DNA of 64,000 nt, taken from Tachypleus tridentatus (lineage: Eukaryota > Arthropoda > Merostomata > Xiphosura > Limulidae). Position 1 is the stretch's first letter, and every line of letters starts with the position of its first letter. The notes under the pieces are model-generated. The model was given only the letters and a program-made list of their open reading frames with translations. It made no database searches and had not been told where the DNA came from. Location of the stretch: assembly GCF_004210375.1 (NCBI RefSeq), contig NC_134832.1, positions 156,981,592 through 157,045,591 on the forward strand. Direction: 5' to 3'. A program made the position numbers and the translations under genes. Positions 48,222-60,249 of the stretch are shown here, piece after piece.

Positions 48222-48325
48222 ATTTGTGTAGAATTAAGCACAAAGCTGCACAAGCTCTGCCAACCAAGGATATCTAAACCCTGTTTGCAGTGGTGTGAGT
48301 CCATTTGTACCACTGGATTAACTTG
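48222..48325 (-). repeat. SINE family B
   Basis: Contains gaattaagcacaaagctgca, ccaaccaaggatatctaaac and gtggtgtgagtccat on the + strand, the inverse of the family B body and boxes. Confidence 0.65.
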
Positions 48326-48454
48326 ATTAATATAATTTTGTTAATAAATTTCTTAAATGGTTAAATATATCTTAACTAAAAAAATATTTGTGAAATAGCT
48401 TCAGTGAACGACATTTTATCGACCGTGGAAGCCAGAAGGGGCATATCGGGTTTC

Positions 48455-48535
48455 AATATCTGTGCTATGTCTACAGCTCAGATACAGGGTATCGATACCC
48501 GTGGTGGGCAGAACACAGACAGCCCACTTAGTAGT
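48455..48535 (+). repeat. SINE family B fragment
   Basis: Contains gggtatcgatacccgtggtg and ggcagaacacagacagccca, the B-box and body blocks of family B. The A-box part is diverged. Confidence 0.7.
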
Positions 48536-49049
48536 TTCCTGTATATAACAAACAATGGGTTGCTAATACTTTATTTTATTTCCATCTTTTGGTACATTTA
48601 CTAACTAAACCAGACACATACTTAGAGCTTGAGTCGTAAGAAACTAAAAAGTTCATGGCAGGTTTGATATCTGATCTCTTGCTGAAAATATCTACCTGAG
48701 AATCACGACTCTCCACCTCAAATCAAGTACTGTCTGCTTTATAAACTTATTTTAATTTTAAATTATAGTTATAATTCACATATACTTTATCTTGAATAAT
48801 ATATATTTTTATTAGTGTGTAATTACGATATTAATACTTTAACGGTAAAAATAATTCTTACTGGCACCGCTAATAGTATCAGTTTTACAATAAATTTGAT
48901 TTCACTACCTAATAGATAAAATAGGATAATTCTATATCATTTGAATATGTTTAAGATATCTAAATTTGTTGTACTTCTTAAACGGATGATTAAATCCTCT
49001 TTAGCAAATCGTGCTCTAAAAAGTTTCACTACGAAAATGTTATTTTATA
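48536..49049. other. intronic AT-rich DNA, nothing recognised
   Basis: No recognisable feature. Confidence 0.3.
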
Positions 49050-50045
49050 AATCTCGTACAGATTTATGGAGAGGACCTTTACATAAGACTCTATTACAGA
49101 TATATGTGCAGAAGACCATTTTGTAATAATATAATAAAACATTATACACAGGAAAATTACATAATAATCTAGTACAGACGTATAGAGAGGACATTTACAT
49201 AAGAATCTACTATAAATGTATAGAGACGACCTTTATATATTCTCGTTAGATTAACTTTATATAATAACCGATGTGTACATAGTGTACTTTCACATAATAA
49301 TATAGAACAGATTTAAAGAGAAGACCTTTACATAACAATCTATTTTATACGTACAGAAAGTACCTTTACATTATGGTCTAGCACAGATCTATTAAGATAA
49401 CCTTTAAATAACAATCTAACACTGATATATAGAGAAAGCATTTATATAATAATCTACTACACATGTATAGAGAGGACTTTTAAATAATCTACTATAGATT
49501 TATCATGTACATGTACATAATAATCTCTTACAGATGTATAGAGAGGCTCTATACGTAATAAGGTAAAAGAGGTTTATATGGAGGAATTTTTACATAATAA
49601 TCTGGTACAGATATATAAAGCAACTTTACACAAAAATCGAATACATATAGATATAGGAGACCTTTAGAAAGTTATTTAGTACGGATGTATAGATGAAGTA
49701 ATTATCTAGTAGAGTTGAACAGAGTGCCTTTACACAATAAAAAAAGACAGGTGTATAGTCGCTTGTACATAGTAGTACAGATTTATAGAAAATAATTTAA
49801 CATAATAAACTAATATATACGTTTAAAAAGTATCTTTACATAATAATATGTCACAGAAGTGTAGAGAAAATCCTTAAACAATACTCTAGTTCAGTTGTGC
49901 AGAGTACCTTTACACAATAATCTAGTATAGATCTATTGAGAGAGCCTTCACATGATAATTTACTCGAGATATGTAAATGATCTTTAGATAATAATCATTA
50001 TATATGTATACAGAACACCATTACAAAATACTCTAGTACAGATCC
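49050..50045. repeat. about 38-bp degenerate minisatellite, about 26 copies
   Basis: The unit approximates agatgtatagagaggacctt plus tacataataatctagtac, with many substitutions and indels. It is intronic and directly abuts the LINE remnant that follows. Confidence 0.85.
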
Positions 50046-50069
50046 TTTCATTGAACAGTTGTTATCTTC

Positions 50070-52075
50070 CTTTTTATTCCAGAAGACTTTAATGGACATA
50101 ATCCCCTCTGGGGAGATGCTGATATTGATGAGAGAATCTCTCCGCAGAGCATATGCTCTAGGATCACAACCTTTCTCTCTCCGATACTGGTGTTTACGCT
50201 TATTTTCATTCACATATTCAGTCTTTTACTGGTATTTAACTTTCGGTCTGCTTCCTATCATTTTGAGAGAAACTGGCCATGGTCTATGCCACCTGACCCG
50301 TGTGTCTCGGTAATGTCTAGACCAAGCCAACCGACCCTCTTTTACTGCTCTCTCGGAACTTTATCCTGCCATCGTCTGTAAGCCATTAACAGATGGTTGC
50401 ATGGCAACAGTAAATTATTGTATTGTGGAAGAAGTTGCTCAATGTATTCGTAAAACCTCGTCGGTAGTGTAATCTTGCATGTTAAATGGCACGGTTGGCT
50501 TCAAAACAGGCCTGGGATACCTTTTGTAGATATCCCACACTTTTGAACGACATTATGCTTCAGCGGGCACATGCACGTACTCGCAGTTAAGACGTAAAAG
50601 CCAGAAGGAATATTTAATTAAATTCACAACCAGCATCTCTTCTACTACTCGTTCCAAAGTCAAATGAGACAAGACTCGGAAGGTAAGTTGACAGTATGAT
50701 TCTGTCCCCTTCCAATGTTGTTCCCTGATGGCCAGGAAGTTGCTGATGTCCAATGCAACGCCGATACTCTTGGTGAAAGTATTTCCTGGGTATCTGGTGC
50801 TTCTACTTCATCTTCCACTTTCTCAGCTATCAAGACTCCATCAGAGAAGTTGCCTGTTTCCTTTCGGACTGATCATCTGCATGTGCATAATCTTCTCTTT
50901 ACACTAGTGGAATGAATGCAAGCTTGCTCTTCATCGGTCTGGCGGTACATCAGTCTGACCTGATGATATACACTATGAGATGCTGCGCCATCTCTCTTCT
51001 GCTTCTCCTGCTATTCTTCTGGTTTGTTTTAACCAGATCTAGCAGGAGAATGTTTATTTTGATTCGTGGCGCCAGGCTATTAATCTACCTTTCTCTAAGC
51101 CTGGAAAGGAACCCAAGATTTCTTAAAACTACGGTCCAGTTGCATTGGCGAGCTGTCTCTGTACAACCTTACAAAGGATGGTTAATGCTTGTCTTGTTTA
51201 GTTCCATATTACGTGGAGGTATGGCATTTTGTGAGATGTCACTCATATAGGTGGCGTGGCCATTTGCCAATTTTTTTTTTTTTTTAATGGGCAGGCGATT
51301 CTAACTTTGTGTGGTTTTGACACTTTCCGGTTCTCTCCTGAAGGATCATGGAATCTGTCTTTGTCTTGAACGTCACATTTTTCTGTATAAAGATTAATTC
51401 CATCTACATTTGCAAACGGCCATATCTCCCAACCCTGGATCAAATATAACATTACACAAATTATACTATTTATACCAACTCACCAAGGTCTCTACTGGCA
51501 CCGGAATTACTTCACATTAATTCTTACCCTGTTCTTACTGATATTCCAAACTGGCTGGCCCTTGTATTTTTGACATCTACTTCTGTCCGGTTCTTCTGGG
51601 TACCAGGCCACTTTGGCATTCACGGGAACGACCTTGCTGACTGTAGATAAATCTATCTGCTCTTGTGCTGTCACTGCCGTGCCTTTTCCATACATGGACT
51701 ATGGTCCTGTATTCAAGACTCGGGTCCGTACCAACGTGCAATCGACTTAGAGTGAGCAACGTGACAACAAGCTTTTGTAGACAAAACCCTCTATTGGACT
51801 TTGGCCGTTTTGTTTCCGTAACAATGAGAAAGAGGATACTATCTTAACTAAACTACGCATTGGTCACAGTAATTTTTAACTCATCGTTTTCTTTCATCTG
51901 GGAGAGATGCACCAGTGTGTGATCTGTGTGACACGCAAGTCACAATAGTCCACATTTTAGTTTAATGTTGTCGTTACGAATCGGAAAGTCAGCATCATTT
52001 TAAGACATGTTTTATCCACAAGTTTACCCTGACGCTGGACAGACAATGCCATTGGCGATGGTGACACAGTTCACT
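50070..52075 (+). pseudogene. Jockey/I-like LINE remnant (endonuclease, RT, RNase H)
   Basis: Non-LTR retrotransposon polyproteins carry an APE-type endonuclease, a reverse transcriptase and sometimes RNase H. In shifting frames the order here is: endonuclease block EDFNGHNPLWGDADIDER (about 50085-50140), a SDQ..VFNF..LP.ILRE-type endonuclease end near 50230-50280, and a linker with LYPAIVCKPLTDGCMATV near 50360-50410. The reverse transcriptase start PDLMIYTMRC..SL is seen near 50955-50990 and an LAGE..F-PGKE(R/P)-type block near 51040-51110. An RNase H-like WVPGHFGIHGNDLADC follows near 51596-51645. The cysteine-rich end with LTKLRIGHSN and a CVICVTR segment lies near 51840-51930. The catalytic YADD box is not seen; 51250-51480 appears rearranged and contains a T-run. 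Many stops and frameshifts make it non-functional. It lies in a DEG/ENaC intron in the gene's own orientation. Confidence 0.85.
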
Positions 52076-52159
52076 TTACAAATATTTTCATTTTGAGGTT
52101 CATTAACCTTTTAATTCTCTTTAATTTTAAAATAAAAAGGACATTGTTTTAAAATGATC

Positions 52160-52420
52160 TCTTTACAAATTTTGTTTGTTTTGAATTTCGCGCAAAGCTA
52201 CACAAGGGCTATCTGCGCTAGGCTTCCCTAATATAGCAATGCTAAACAAGTGAGAAGGCAGTTAGTCATCACAACCCACCGCTAACTATTGGGCTACTCG
52301 TTTACCAACGAATAGTGGGATTGACCATAATATTATAACGTCCCCGCGGCTCAAAGAGATTCGAACCTGCAGCCCTCAGATTACGAATCGAGCGCCTTAA
52401 CCACCTGGCTATTTACATAT
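52160..52420 (-). repeat. SINE family A
   Basis: On the minus strand: gttaaggcgctcgattcgta, gctgcaggttcgaatctctt (B box) and a body with actattcgttggtaaacgag. The tail is tagctttgcgcgaaattcaa, as in other family A copies. Confidence 0.92.
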
Positions 52421-54171
52421 TTTAATAATTATAGTTCATTTTTAATTTTTTACCGGTCGTTAAGCGAAGATAGCTTTACCACATGAAACTCCAACCAACC
52501 AACGAACTTTTGTTTGAGAGTTATAATGATACAAACATTCTCATGAAGGTAATACACAGATCAATTGTAAAAGAATGAGTAAAACCTTTACTTCAGATTT
52601 ATTTTTATCACAAGTTCTTCTCTGTCTTGTGATTGGCTGTGGTGAGAAGCATATACATTATTTATTACATCATGGAAGTTCCATGTGATATCACCGAAGG
52701 GGGTCCAGCTTAAGCTGACCTTCATTGGTGTTTGAAGTATGTAAACTTTTGGATTAACGAACGTTCCACATATTTATGTTGACGTATTCTCCATTTTTAT
52801 ATATTAATTTAACTATATTTCGATTGATTTTATTATCGTGTATAGAAACGTGAATTAATTGTTTGACAATCTCCTACATCACTCTGATCTTCTGTGGTTT
52901 GATAATCTCAATCAATCAAATAACATTGTATCCATCAGCTGGATCAGAAGTTTACTTCGCAAAGGTGTTAACCTGATGGAAGGTTGTAATCACAGATATT
53001 GTACTTGGTTTAAAATGACAACTGAAACAGTGTAAGGTTTGTTTGATTAAAATTTAAAAAATTGAATACCAATTATTTCACTTATGTCAGTGGGAGATGC
53101 TTGAACACAAGTGACTAAATTTTGTTACGTGTTTACCGATTAATGTTTCGTTTCAGTATGGTCCTAAACTTTTGACCAGCTAGTATTTAGGCTAATTTCA
53201 TAGTGTAAACATTTTCCCTATTAAATGTTAAAAAAAGTTTTTATTATTATTTTCCCTTTTCTTATTTTCATTTTTTGAAGCTCTACTCAAATAAGTGGTA
53301 GAGTCTAACAACACAAAATGATATATTTTCTTTATGGTCATTGGCCTTATGATTTTCGCCAGCAATATATATTCATTAAGGATGAATATAGTTTTTTATG
53401 CTACACAACATCGTGAGATATTAACGTGTTTATAGCCGAAGACAACGCTAGAAGTGTAGTGATAAAACAATGCACTTCAACCTTTAAAACTATGAATGTA
53501 AAAAATCATATTTAATTAGGTATATTTTATTATTTCGTAGCATTACTCTAATGAGATAGTCTGACGAGACAGTGATTTAAAATAATCAAATTATTTTTCA
53601 ATTTCTCCTTGGGAACACATATTTCTAAAGAGCAAGTTCTCAAGGAGAGAAATTATTATGTAAACAAGCATGTAACTTCTATGAGAAAGAATGACTCCTG
53701 CGTTATAAAGTAATTAAATATTTTTATTTTCCCAGTACAAGTAACTAGAAATCTTTGTAGAGTATTAAATCTACAGTTAGGTGGTAAGTTGAAAGGTTTA
53801 GTGTTACATGATTTTATTTTTGTCATAATCTAACGGGAGTCTGATTACATAAAAGCTGATACGTTAACGATAAAGTTCATGCGTTGTCATGATATTGATA
53901 TAAATTTAATTATCCGCTACAATCGATAGTTCATGTATATCTTTAATATCTTCTGCAATCTGCAATGTTTCATGTACATCAATATAAACTGAAATACCTG
54001 CTGCCATCAATGTTTCATTATATATCTATAAAAACAGATTGTATATTAACAGGTATTAACCTCATCAGTTCACCTGAAACATTGAGGTTTGGTTAAACGT
54101 TAAGATCTGTAATCAGTAACACAAGCTTTGTCATTCACGAGTATTGTTGGGTGCGAAATATTGAGGAGTAT
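52421..54171. other. intronic AT-rich DNA, nothing recognised
   Basis: About 1.75 kb without recognisable coding, SINE or tandem-repeat content. Confidence 0.4.
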
Positions 54172-54495
54172 TGTTTGTTTTTGAATTTCGCACAGAGCGA
54201 CTCGAGGGCTATTTGTGCTAACCGTCCCTAATTTAGCAGTGTAAGACTAGAGGGAAGGCAGCTAGTCATCACCACCCACAGCCAACTCTTGGGCTACTCT
54301 TTTACCAACGAATAGTGGGATTGACCGTCACATCATAACGACCCCACGGCTGAAAGGGCGAGCATGTTTGGCGCGACGGGGATGCGTTAAGGCGTTCGAC
54401 TCGTAATCCGATGGTCGCGGGTTCGAAATCGGTCGATGGGTTCGATAGCCCTCGAGTAGCTTTGCGCGAAATTAAAACCAAACAAACTATTTACA
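54172..54495. repeat. two SINE family A copies head to head
   Basis: From 54172 to about 54382 a minus-orientation copy runs from the tail (gaatttcgcacagagcgact) to the region next to the tRNA head. It is joined directly to a + orientation copy with gttaaggcgttcgactcgta, then ggtcgcgggttcgaaatcgg (B box), then the tail gtagctttgcgcgaaattaa. The body of the second copy is mostly deleted. Both promoters' heads meet near 54383. Confidence 0.85.
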
Positions 54496-54905
54496 GCGTT
54501 ATAAAATGTGTTTTTAATACCAAGATAAACTGTTCGAGACACAGTTCGTATTATCCATACACTCATTAGGCTAAATGTTATTGCAATGTTTCGTAGTCTT
54601 ATCATTTCATATACACTGGTTTTAAGTTTCACGAAAATAAAAAAATAATAGGTGAACCAGACTAACTTTATAACGTCAGTAAAGGTACATATTAATGGTA
54701 TCATATAAACTGTGTTATTTTAATTTCATGTTAATTCGTATTAACAACTTATTATGGACTTTTTCAAGTTTGAAAATATCATCAATAGTTTTAAGTTGTG
54801 TAAGAGATGTCTATATTTTTTCTTCAAAACAATATAATATAAAAATAGTTGGAGTGGAATGTTTGTAGTTTATTTTCTATAAAACCCATTCATTTTCTTC
54901 TTTAG
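54496..54905. other. intronic AT-rich DNA, nothing recognised
   Basis: No recognisable feature; a pyrimidine-rich tract precedes the acceptor of exon 3. Confidence 0.35.
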
Positions 54906-54981
54906 GATATCAACATGACATTCCTCAAGAAAAGTGGATTTCAACTGGAAGATATGATACCCAACATTGATCCTTTTATAT
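54906..54981 (+). CDS. DEG/ENaC sodium channel, exon 3
   Basis: A pyrimidine tract and AG (ttcttctttag, 54901-54905) are followed by 76 nt encoding DINMTFLKKSGFQLEDMI and then PNIDPFI. The donor gtatgt is at 54982. The reading is in phase with exon 2 and leaves one extra base (T). The block FQLEDMIPNI fits the GHDLEDFLL-type segment that lies before the first extracellular cysteines in DEG/ENaC channels. The next exon, expected to hold a cysteine-bearing segment, could not be placed with confidence. Confidence 0.78.
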
Positions 54982-56131
54982 GTATGTTGCTCTCTATATT
55001 TAATCATTACGTACAATATTAGTCTTAAAAATAGGCTTTTAATGTATAATTTTTTCACATTAAGAAAGTGCAGAAGCGAAAGTTGTTATCATAAAAGAAT
55101 CAATCGTAAATATTTGTATGTTCAGACAATGTTGTTGAGAAACGTTATAAAATATTTCATACAGTATATCATGTTGTACTGTATATACTGTTGTTGTTTT
55201 TTTCACCTTTCATCATAATTCACCTTCCAGAAATAACTAGAGGTTGTCTAAAACACCAGGTAAGAAAAGTGAACATATAATTCTGAGGGATACAGAAAGT
55301 TCATATTGTTGAATCTTATACAGTCAGTTATTTGGGCTGATGTCCAATGTATTGGTGAATAAAATAAAATCCGATGGACAAACAAGATCTTCACTGAAGA
55401 GTTCAGCAAATATTACACTTGATGGAACCTGTCCTTGTATTTAGGATTTGATGCACCAGGAGTAATTTTATAACATCACTGTTCGTTGACCAACAAACTA
55501 AATTGTCTTTGGTAATAGTGTACTTTTTGGAGTTAATTCATGGAATCAATATAAATATTTTCTGAAAAAAATATGTTTAAATTTCGTCATTTTAGAGGTT
55601 GTTGTCCAAATTAGAACACGATTTTTGAAATTTCGTCAAATATTACACCTATCAAGTGATCGATTCCGTGGTTATCTTGTATGGCAAGTTTATCGTGAAA
55701 CATGTAATATAACATGAAAATTAGGGTTGTTTTCTTTTCCTCTTTCGAACAATCGCCTTGTAAGCCAGGATATACACTTGTGCTTCATGTTCATTATTAT
55801 TTGTTCCTTTGGCTAAGAATGAGACTTATTCCATTCTAGTTCACTGTAAATCTATTTATTTTCTTATTAAACAGCAACCTTGAAAATGTATATTCAGTAC
55901 ACCTATTACTTTGTAGTAGAATAAATAAAGTATATTATTTCGCACCAAATGATTTGAAACGAACTCGAGAAGTCTTTACAAAATATTTTTAGTCATGAAA
56001 TATTAACTAAAAGTCATTACCAACACAAACAATAATGAGATAACTACAACTATAACTTTTATTTTTATATGAATTTCTGTCTTGTTACAAATAATAATTA
56101 TAAAATATTTTTTGTTCCCCACTTACGGCAG
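54982..56131. other. intron of the channel gene holding at least one unresolved exon
   Basis: Exon 3 ends in phase 1 and exon 4 begins needing two bases, so an exon of length 3n+1 should lie here. The best splice-site pair encloses 55231-55259 (acceptor cttccag, donor caggtaaga). Joining it to exon 3 would create a TAA, and its length does not restore phase. No other convincing candidate was seen. Confidence 0.4.
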
Positions 56132-56274
56132 GTTTGATTACGTAACCAGTTATTTTGATCCTGTTTATGGAAACTGCTACTCTTTCAACACAGCATGGTC
56201 TGGTGCTGAAATACGGAAAGCATTTGTCAAACATAGCCAATCTCCGCATCATTCTCCGACTCTTAAAAGCAACA
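56132..56274 (+). CDS. DEG/ENaC sodium channel, exon 4
   Basis: The acceptor acttacggcag (AG 56130-56131) is followed by 143 nt encoding FDYVTSYFDPVYGNCYSFN and then TAWSGAEIRKAFVKHSQS, ending just before gtaagt (56275). The YGNCYSFN block is a strong DEG/ENaC extracellular signature (commonly GNCYTFN). A basic, His/Ser-rich stretch follows. The exon leaves one base over, which fits exon 5. Confidence 0.93.
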
Positions 56275-56949
56275 GTAAGTATCCGTACATATTGTTGATA
56301 GAAAATATTGTTTATTTTCAAAAAGAGTATTGTTATATTTCAGATCGAGACATACAGATTAAAACGTATACATAGATACAATTTGTTGATAAAAAATAAC
56401 ATTCACATTCAACCACAATATTGATCGCTTTTATGTTTTGATACGGAGATAAATAGAATGAGAGGAGGTAATAAAAATATTTGTCAATATCACTATGCAT
56501 AACGGTCATTAGAACAGAAAACGTAAAGAAATCTAATTATTTGAAAACATAATAATTGTAAAAGAGGTATCAGTCATTATCATTGAACCATAAGGATCCT
56601 TTCATGAGTTAACTAAAATATTATGGACTCACAACTCTAAAACACGAAACTTAATCCCACACGGGAAGAAAGAGAATAGTCCAGCGTGGTATTCTCTAAA
56701 ATAAGCAACATGAAGCATGTCAGAGAATATAAATAGAGAAACAAACACATATAGAATGACGTGGTTCAAAGTCCAGAACTAGAACTAGTCACGACAAAAA
56801 TATACCACGGAGAAAGACAGAACATCCATTACAATTATACATCACAAATATCTAAAAAAAATAAAACTAACATAAGTACCTAAATGTGAACTGTATTTTG
56901 TTACATATGATAGCAACACCAAAACGCTCTTTATTGGAAATAAATTAAA
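56275..56949. other. intronic AT-rich DNA, nothing recognised
   Basis: No recognisable feature. Confidence 0.3.
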
Positions 56950-57620
56950 AGTAAAATCACTTCAAGGGAACATAAAGGTTTGATGATTAAACATTAGTTC
57001 AAGTAAGTAAAGCAGATTGTTAATTTGACAACCAGTTCAACGAGCTATAAAATTTTATTTTTTTTTACCAATGTATACAAGGAAGTATAATAGCTTGTTT
57101 ATTTTAAAATCACTTAAAGGATTACAGTAGCGAGTTGATTTAAAACAGTTTCAAACGAGTACGACAGAGAATTGGTTTCACAATCAGTTCAAGGAAATAT
57201 AATAGTTTGTTGGCTCAACAATGAGTTGAATGGAGTATAATAACTTGTTTATTTCAAATTCATTTTAAGTGATTATAATAGCTAACTTTTAACAAGCAAT
57301 TCAATGGAGTGTAGTAATTTCTTGATTTATCAATCAATTCTAAGAAGTTTAATAACTTGTTGATTAAAATCATTTCATTAGAGTACAATAACTTGTTGAT
57401 TTAAGAAAATACTTCAAGGGAGTTTAATAGATTCTTGATTTAACAATTAGTTCAATGAAGTACAATAACTTGTTTATTTAACAGTCGTTCAAAGGAATAT
57501 AATAAGTTGTTTATATAACAATCAGTTCTGTGAAGCATAATAGTTTTTGGTTTAAAAATAACTCAATTAGAATAAAATAATTTGTTCATTTAACAATTAG
57601 TTAAACGAATATAGTTTCTT
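56950..57620. repeat. about 38-42 bp degenerate minisatellite, about 16 copies
   Basis: The unit approximates caatcagttcaaggaagtat plus aataacttgttgatttaa, variable in length and sequence. It is intronic. Confidence 0.82.
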
Positions 57621-57719
57621 GTTGATTGACACTGCACAGTTATTCCAGAATAAACAGCCAATATTTCCAGATTAAACTCAACTGATGTATAACACTATTT
57701 TTAGTTTCATCACTGTATC

Positions 57720-58195
57720 TCTACACTTTTCCAGTTGCGACAAACGTATACATTTATGACGACACCGGGAAATCTTTTTTCCGCCTGCAGTAGTGTGGTG
57801 CAAATTCTCTTACGATTTAGGGGTAGTAGGGTGAGAAAGTCTGCTCGGAAGTTTGCACTGTCCTAGAGCTTATTGATATTAATTGATGACTGTACAGAGA
57901 TGTCAATCTGTACCCTGATGTAATACCAAGTGTCATTGCAGACAACTTTACATTGCTTTAGGATAACGTCATATCTTACCATTCCAAGTTATTCATGAAT
58001 TACTTAGGGATTGAAGTGGAGTGTCCACCAATTTACCGGACTTCTATCCAGTTCAACTCTAATGGGACCAATTGTAGAGACGGATGAGTTGTCGTGTCAA
58101 CCCTCTTGGCAGAGATAGGTGCCTGCGATAAGTTTTAACAGATATATAGAATGTCATACTTCAAGGCTACAAAATAGAAAAGTGAAAAGAATGCC
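57720..58195 (+). pseudogene. Tc1-like transposase remnant
   Basis: In shifting frames the segment reads ADNFTLL, then DNVISYHSKLFMNYLGIEVE (compare the family's DNARPH...YL block). A P.YRTSIQFNSNGTN block follows (compare WP..SPDLNPIEH), then STLLAEIGACDKF (compare the L..EW..IP region). A V.R..D.LR-type stretch precedes it. The order matches the last third of a Tc1 transposase, but both catalytic blocks are eroded and no inverted repeats were located. Confidence 0.5.
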
Positions 58196-58661
58196 CAGAT
58201 GTTGTCGAGGGTTTATGTAAGCTCTAGATAATTGTAGCTATTACTCGAGGTTAAAATGTAAACTTTAGTTTTGTGTTTCTCGTGTTTTTCACAGTAAACA
58301 GATTCGTTTTGACGATTGTTTCATATATTTAATAAATCTATTGGAAAACGAAAACTTAAAATTTTCGTCGAGAAAATTAATGATTTTTTTTGTTTTTAAT
58401 ATTAAACGTTGTTGTTATCTTCGTGGGGTTACAGAAGTGATGAGTACATGTTAGGTTCGTTGTACAATAATGGGGAAAACGGTTATGAGTATTATCTTTT
58501 GACTTATGTTTAACATAACAAAATTCAGAAAATTTGGTAAAATGTTTATATCTGTTTTGATTAAATATTCTTAATTTTGCATGAGACTAATGAGTGACAA
58601 CGAAAATTTAAAATAAATAATTTACAAGAATCGAAAGACAGAATCAATTTTATTTTTACAG
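58196..58661. other. intronic AT-rich DNA before exon 5
   Basis: No recognisable feature; ends in the acceptor tatttttacag. Confidence 0.35.
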
Positions 58662-58819
58662 GTTTTAATTTATTAATTTACCTACCAGTAAAAGATTTTT
58701 CCGTGACTCCGACAGCGTTAATTACTTTCCACCCACCAGATGTGGCTCCGAATGTTCACAACTACGCCAATAGATGGATTCTCAAACCGGGACGCTTGCA
58801 ACAGTATTTTTTCACTCAG
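58662..58819 (+). CDS. DEG/ENaC sodium channel, exon 5
   Basis: After tatttttacag (AG 58660-58661) 158 nt complete the split codon from exon 4. They encode FNLLIYLPVKDFSVTPTAL, ITFHPPDVAPNVHNYANRW and ILKPGRLQQYFFTQ, ending before gtataa. The I(T)FHPP...P block and the following I..PG segment fit the DEG/ENaC beta-strand region (typically V.IH....P....G and I.PG). The exon ends in phase 0 and joins exon 6 cleanly. Confidence 0.92.
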
Positions 58820-59345
58820 GTATAAATAAAACGGACTAACCTAACGTGAAAAATCATTTTAAATTTTGCTTTTTATTTTTTATTGTTTTACTTAATAATA
58901 TATGTAGATTTTTCTTTAAACAAGCTTTTCATACTTTAATGTAAAATAATTTACTTCAATATCTTTGATAGATTATTATATAGCACAGGAAATATTTTAA
59001 ACAGTTACAAGTTACAGCTTTTACAGTTAGTAAAATCTATTTATTTTTGTGGTAAAGCACCAAATTACACCATGTGCATTTAGTCTACCACTTGTATCGA
59101 AACTCGGTCTTTATCATGTAAAATACGAAGATATTCTATTGAGCCAGCGAGGAACGAAAAAAAGAAAACAAAAACAGATATAACGTTTCTATCACTGACG
59201 CGAAACGATATACCTGTTTATAAAATTCGTTTTTCTTTACTGTAAAACAGTAGTGTGTCATATAATAACACTTGCAATCAGCAAATAAACTCAAATCTAA
59301 ACTATTAGTTTAAACTTTGTTTACAATATTCTTGTGATTAAACAG
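58820..59345. other. intronic AT-rich DNA between exons 5 and 6
   Basis: No recognisable feature. Confidence 0.35.
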
Positions 59346-59444
59346 AAAACGTCACTGATGCTAGAACCACCGTACCAAACGAACTGTACAAACTATGATA
59401 AGATTGGTACAACACCAGCAAGACCAGGACTTTTGGAAGAAAAT
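59346..59444 (+). CDS. DEG/ENaC sodium channel, exon 6
   Basis: After the acceptor ttaaacag (AG 59344-59345) 99 nt encode KTSLMLEPPYQTNCTNYDK and then IGTTPARPGLLEEN. They are followed by the donor gtgaga at 59445. The L..PY.TNCTNYD block is a very characteristic DEG/ENaC extracellular motif (L..PY.TNC). Both ends are in phase 0. Confidence 0.95.
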
Positions 59445-60249
59445 GTGAGAATGTTTTTGTTTCTATAATAGATTTGTAAAAATTTTTCTCGCAATTCTTA
59501 CTACTAGCTTTCGGTGAAGGAAGTTTTATAATTATGTTTGTGTTACCGTTAGCTTCTAATGAATAACATAGTTAATGTTGAACATGTTGCTTTACAATAA
59601 GTTTCTTTATATTTTGTGAGAAACGTGACGAGAATCATCTACTTATATTTAACCTCTTCCACACTACAGTATTAGTTAAAAAACAATAACAATATAAGAC
59701 TAAATCTGACCGTTATAAAATATGTACGTGTGTTGACATTGTTTCAGTTGTAACTGATTGTTGTACTATAAATGTTTCCTTTAATTAAAGATGACCAATG
59801 AGTACTATTTTAATCCTCTCTGTAATCCTTTATTAACATGAGAAACGGACTATTCTATGGCGACGTCAAGATATTCTTAAAAACTGTATTTTTAGAAGCA
59901 TGTTGTGTGGTAACATGAACTTTCTTTGTTTCTAGTTACTTAAATCTTCAAACTTCATTTGATAACATGAAACTCATTCAATAAAATTTAATAATTCTGA
60001 TGACATTGATGAAGATAACCTTGAGAAAATAAGTCGGCAAAAATGTCCTTAATAACTTTCCAAACTCATATTTCTTCGCTCGAGACCATAATTTTGATAA
60101 GTGAAACTTGTTTGTAAGTTTAGTGTTAAATCATGTATTAAATTAATTTTTTACAATGTCATTAATAATGCCACATTTTATAATATATTTAGTACTCGAA
60201 TGGTTACTTGTAATTAGAATGTTGACGTTGTTCATCTTTGTAATGGAAG
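59445..60249. other. intronic AT-rich DNA, nothing recognised
   Basis: No recognisable feature up to the 3' end of the antisense LINE. Confidence 0.35.

Noticed and set aside
50912-51250. Independent 112-codon membrane-protein gene
   Set aside because: The hydrophobic frame is an out-of-frame reading of the degraded LINE reverse transcriptase; the PGK-type block is readable in the neighbouring frame.
55231-55259. Short exon of the channel gene bounded by a good acceptor and donor
   Set aside because: Joined to exon 3 it makes an in-frame TAA, and its 29-nt length does not restore the phase of exon 4.
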